Position numbers and translations under genes: made by a program. Positions 63,770-64,000 of a stretch of 64,000 nucleotides of DNA are shown piece after piece. The DNA comes from Pseudogracilibacillus auburnensis. Its GTDB lineage: Bacteria; Bacillota; Bacilli; Bacillales; Amphibacillaceae. The stretch lies in assembly GCF_003201975.1 (NCBI RefSeq), contig NZ_QJJQ01000007.1, positions 62,001 to 126,000 of the forward strand. The letters are read 5' to 3'. The notes below the pieces were generated by a model. The model was given only the letters and a program-made list of their open reading frames with translations. It did not search any database and was not told the DNA's origin. The first letter of the stretch is position 1. Each line of letters starts with the position of its first letter.

Positions 63770-63878
63770 TGTTACCATCCTTTTATATATTAATCGTAAA
63801 AAGTGCAATGAGAAGACGATTGTCTTGGAATCGCCTCCTTTTATTATACACTTTTTTTCCATTATCTTGAATGGAATA

Positions 63879-64000
63879 CTAACATTGATCACCATAATGA
63901 TTCTCTGCATTCATTTGTTGCTGTGTCCTGTGATATCCGGGCATTTCGTTCATTTGTTGATTTGACATTTGAGCCATTTGATAGTTCGGCATATAGTTCA
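63879..64000 (-). CDS. C-terminal end of a probable spore coat assembly protein (SafA-like)
   Basis: Only the last 40 or so codons are in the window, read from the edge down to a TAG at 63879-63881. The sequence is rich in Met, Asn, Gln, Tyr and Pro (MPNYQMAQMSNQQMNEMPG). That composition resembles the low-complexity tails of SafA and CotE-dependent coat proteins, and safA lies at this position near ruvA in Bacillus. The LysM domain expected at the N-terminus of SafA is outside the window, so the name is an inference. Confidence 0.5.
   Translation of the reverse strand, partial: NYMPNYQMAQMSNQQMNEMPGYHRTQQQMNAENHYGDQC

Overview
The window is a stretch of core chromosome from a low-GC, endospore-forming Bacillota, most likely a member of the Bacillaceae. 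It carries the sporulation genes spoIIP, gpr, spoVB, sigK and sda, the late competence operon comEA-EB-EC, the Rrf2 regulator CymR and a Bacillus-type run of 'yq/yr' genes. Gene order follows the Bacillus subtilis lepA-to-safA segment closely. Most genes are on the minus strand. An Mrp antiporter operon and a dense set of dispersed intergenic repeats set it apart. The Mrp operon suggests a salt- or alkali-adapted relative (Oceanobacillus/Virgibacillus-like), but that is inference. No rRNA, tRNA, prophage, IS transposase or CRISPR array was seen.

Region 1 (1-15.5 kb, mostly minus): lepA (partial), yqxA-like, spoIIP, gpr, rpsT (plus), a GNAT gene, holA, yqzM (plus), comEC-comEB-comEA, and the housekeeping operon yqeG-yqeH-aroE-yqeI-nadD-yqeK-rsfS-yqeM. 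Region 2 (15.5-22.6 kb, plus): sda with DnaA boxes upstream, a six-gene mrp operon (A, C, D, E, F, G) with no mrpB, and an uninterrupted sigK. Region 3 (22.8-38.5 kb, minus): mtnN, yrrS, greA; then alaS-ireB-ruvX-yrzB-mltG-yrrM behind a T-box; an AI-2E family membrane protein, recD2, a TPR protein, mnmA, a cysteine desulfurase and cymR.

Region 4 (38.8-41.8 kb): rarA and an RsfA-like regulator on the plus strand, then a 6S-1 RNA on the minus strand, recognised from its rod-like pairing and pRNA template. Region 5 (41.8-54.3 kb, minus): hisS-aspS behind a T-box, dtd, relA, apt, recJ, lapA, secDF and comN. Region 6 (54.4-57.1 kb, plus): spoVB and a TIGR04086 membrane protein. Region 7 (57.3-64 kb, minus): yajC, tgt, queA, a DUF2905 protein, ruvB, ruvA, a YebC-family protein, nadE and the 3' end of a probable safA.

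Functional themes are translation (synthetases, tRNA thiolation and queuosine, Dtd, ribosome maturation), recombination and repair (RuvAB, RuvX, RecJ, RecD2, RarA), Sec export (SecDF, YajC), the stringent response and sporulation. The most notable non-coding content is two T-boxes, the 6S RNA, the DnaA-box cluster at sda, two tandem arrays with 40-41 bp dimeric units, and several families of inverted-repeat-ended, MITE-like elements that fill nearly every long gap. One of these lies between the alaS T-box and its gene. All start codons below were chosen by eye from the Shine-Dalgarno sequence and from family knowledge.
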